A stretch of 6,014 bases of DNA from Bacteroidota bacterium (lineage in GTDB: Bacteria; Bacteroidota; Bacteroidia; SpSt-205; S141-50), in the NCBI GenBank assembly GCA_015490695.1, contig WFXK01000257.1, positions 1 through 6,014 on the forward strand, given 5' to 3'. Below, one piece after another: positions 5,244 to 6,014 of the stretch (position 1 is the first letter of the stretch; each line of letters starts with the position of its first letter). A model generated the notes under the pieces. It worked only from the letters and a program-made list of their open reading frames with translations, was not told the DNA's origin and ran no database searches. Made by a program: the position numbers and the translations under genes.

Positions 5244-6014
5244 AAACAGCCATTCATAAATTAGAACGGGAATTCGGAGAAGGGGTTATTATGCGTTTAG
5301 GCGAAGCTAAGCGATTAACTACCGAAGTTATTCCCACAGGTTCTATTTATTTGAATATTGCTTTAGGAGTAGGAGGGTTCCCCAGAGGAAGGATTGTAGA
5401 AATTTATGGACAAGAATCTTCAGGGAAGACCACAGTAGCGCTTCATACGATTGCTGAAGTACAAAAACAGGGAGGAATAGCAGCGTTCATTGACGCAGAG
5501 CACGCTTTAGATACCACTTATGCGCAAAAAATCGGTATAGACGTAGATAGTTTAGTCGTTTCTCAACCGGATTATGGCGAACAGGCTTTAGAGATTGCTG
5601 ATACGTTAATTAGTTCAGGGGTGATTGATGTGATTGTGATTGATTCAGTTGCTGCTTTGATTCCTAAAGCGGAATTGGAAGGGGAAATGGGCGATAGTAT
5701 GGTAGGAGCCCAAGCTCGGCTAATGGCTCAAGCATTAAGAAAACTTACAGGAAGCATCGCAAAGAGTAAAGCCTGTTGTATTTTTATCAATCAACTAAGA
5801 CAAAAAATTGGAGTGAGAAATCCTTATGAGTCGGCAGAGACCACAACAGGCGGCACCGCTTTGAAGTTTTTCGCTTCTATCCGATTAGAAACCCGTAAAG
5901 GCTCTTCTATTAAAGTAGGTGACCAAGTTATTGGATACGAAATCTGGTTCAAAGTAGCGAAAAATAAAGTTGCGCCACCCTTCCAAAAAGCCCGTAGCTT
6001 CTTAATCTTCGGAG
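5201..6014 (+). CDS. recA: RecA recombinase, divergent, 3' end outside window
   Basis: RecA is the ATP-dependent strand-exchange protein that forms filaments on single-stranded DNA for homologous recombination and SOS signalling. The first 271 codons are present, out of a usual 340-350. The N-terminal helix is followed by VIPTGS (43-48), GGFPRGRIVEIYG (58-70), Walker A GQESSGKT (70-77), AEHALD with catalytic E100, Walker B VIDSVAAL with D148, INQLR with the ATP-sensing Q198, ETTTGG (213-218) and KNKVAPPF (254-261) with the subunit-interface lysines K254 and K256. Several normally well-conserved positions differ. Walker A has Gln for Pro71. SLGLDLAL is replaced by SIYLNIAL. Loop L1 reads GDSMVG (His to Met at 167). 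Loop L2 has RNPYESA (206-212) in place of MFGNP, a two-residue insertion that removes the Phe equivalent to E. coli F203. W249 replaces E. coli R243. All catalytic ATPase residues remain, so it is probably active. The start is the ATG at 5201, which gives a standard RecA N-terminus. The 3' boundary is the window edge, not a stop. Confidence 0.96.
   Translation, partial: MAKRNEASDKKALLETAIHKLEREFGEGVIMRLGEAKRLTTEVIPTGSIYLNIALGVGGFPRGRIVEIYGQESSGKTTVALHTIAEVQKQGGIAAFIDAEHALDTTYAQKIGIDVDSLVVSQPDYGEQALEIADTLISSGVIDVIVIDSVAALIPKAELEGEMGDSMVGAQARLMAQALRKLTGSIAKSKACCIFINQLRQKIGVRNPYESAETTTGGTALKFFASIRLETRKGSSIKVGDQVIGYEIWFKVAKNKVAPPFQKARSFLIFG

Overview
The window looks like ordinary chromosomal DNA from a member of the Bacteroidota (Bacteroidetes). 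The basis is the fairly A+T-rich composition, three intergenic matches to the Bacteroidota -7 promoter element TAnnTTTG just upstream of gene starts, mostly absent Shine-Dalgarno sequences, and the style of the encoded proteins. No rRNA, tRNA, CRISPR array, insertion sequence or phage gene was seen. The genus cannot be fixed from this sequence alone.

Layout, left to right. (1) Bases 1-927, plus strand: the C-terminal ~308 codons of a MoxR-family AAA+ ATPase whose start lies outside the window. (2) A convergent two-gene minus-strand operon, 904-3001. Its first gene (1538-3001) encodes a stand-alone amino-acid-adenylating enzyme resembling DltA or a free NRPS A domain. Its second gene (904-1560) encodes a Nudix hydrolase with an N-terminal four-cysteine zinc ribbon. 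The two genes overlap by 23 bp, and the Nudix gene overlaps the end of the MoxR gene by 24 bp. (3) A 141-bp divergent intergenic region (3002-3142) with a Bacteroidota-type promoter on each strand. (4) Bases 3143-5050, plus strand: a 635-residue polytopic membrane protein with a GT-C glycosyltransferase-like layout and a soluble C-terminal domain carrying a Trp-rich GWS...E.WG.WSDG motif. (5) A 150-bp gap with a TAnnTTTG element, then (6) from 5201 to the window end, the first 271 codons of recA, cut off by the window edge.

The genes do not form one obvious pathway. The ligase and Nudix hydrolase are very probably co-transcribed and translationally coupled. The membrane protein may belong to cell-surface glycan assembly. 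MoxR and RecA are housekeeping genes. The points most worth a second look are the RecA, which is altered in both DNA-binding loops and at other normally conserved sites; the orphan DltA-like ligase with no carrier protein nearby; and the membrane protein, whose codon use shifts partway through the gene.
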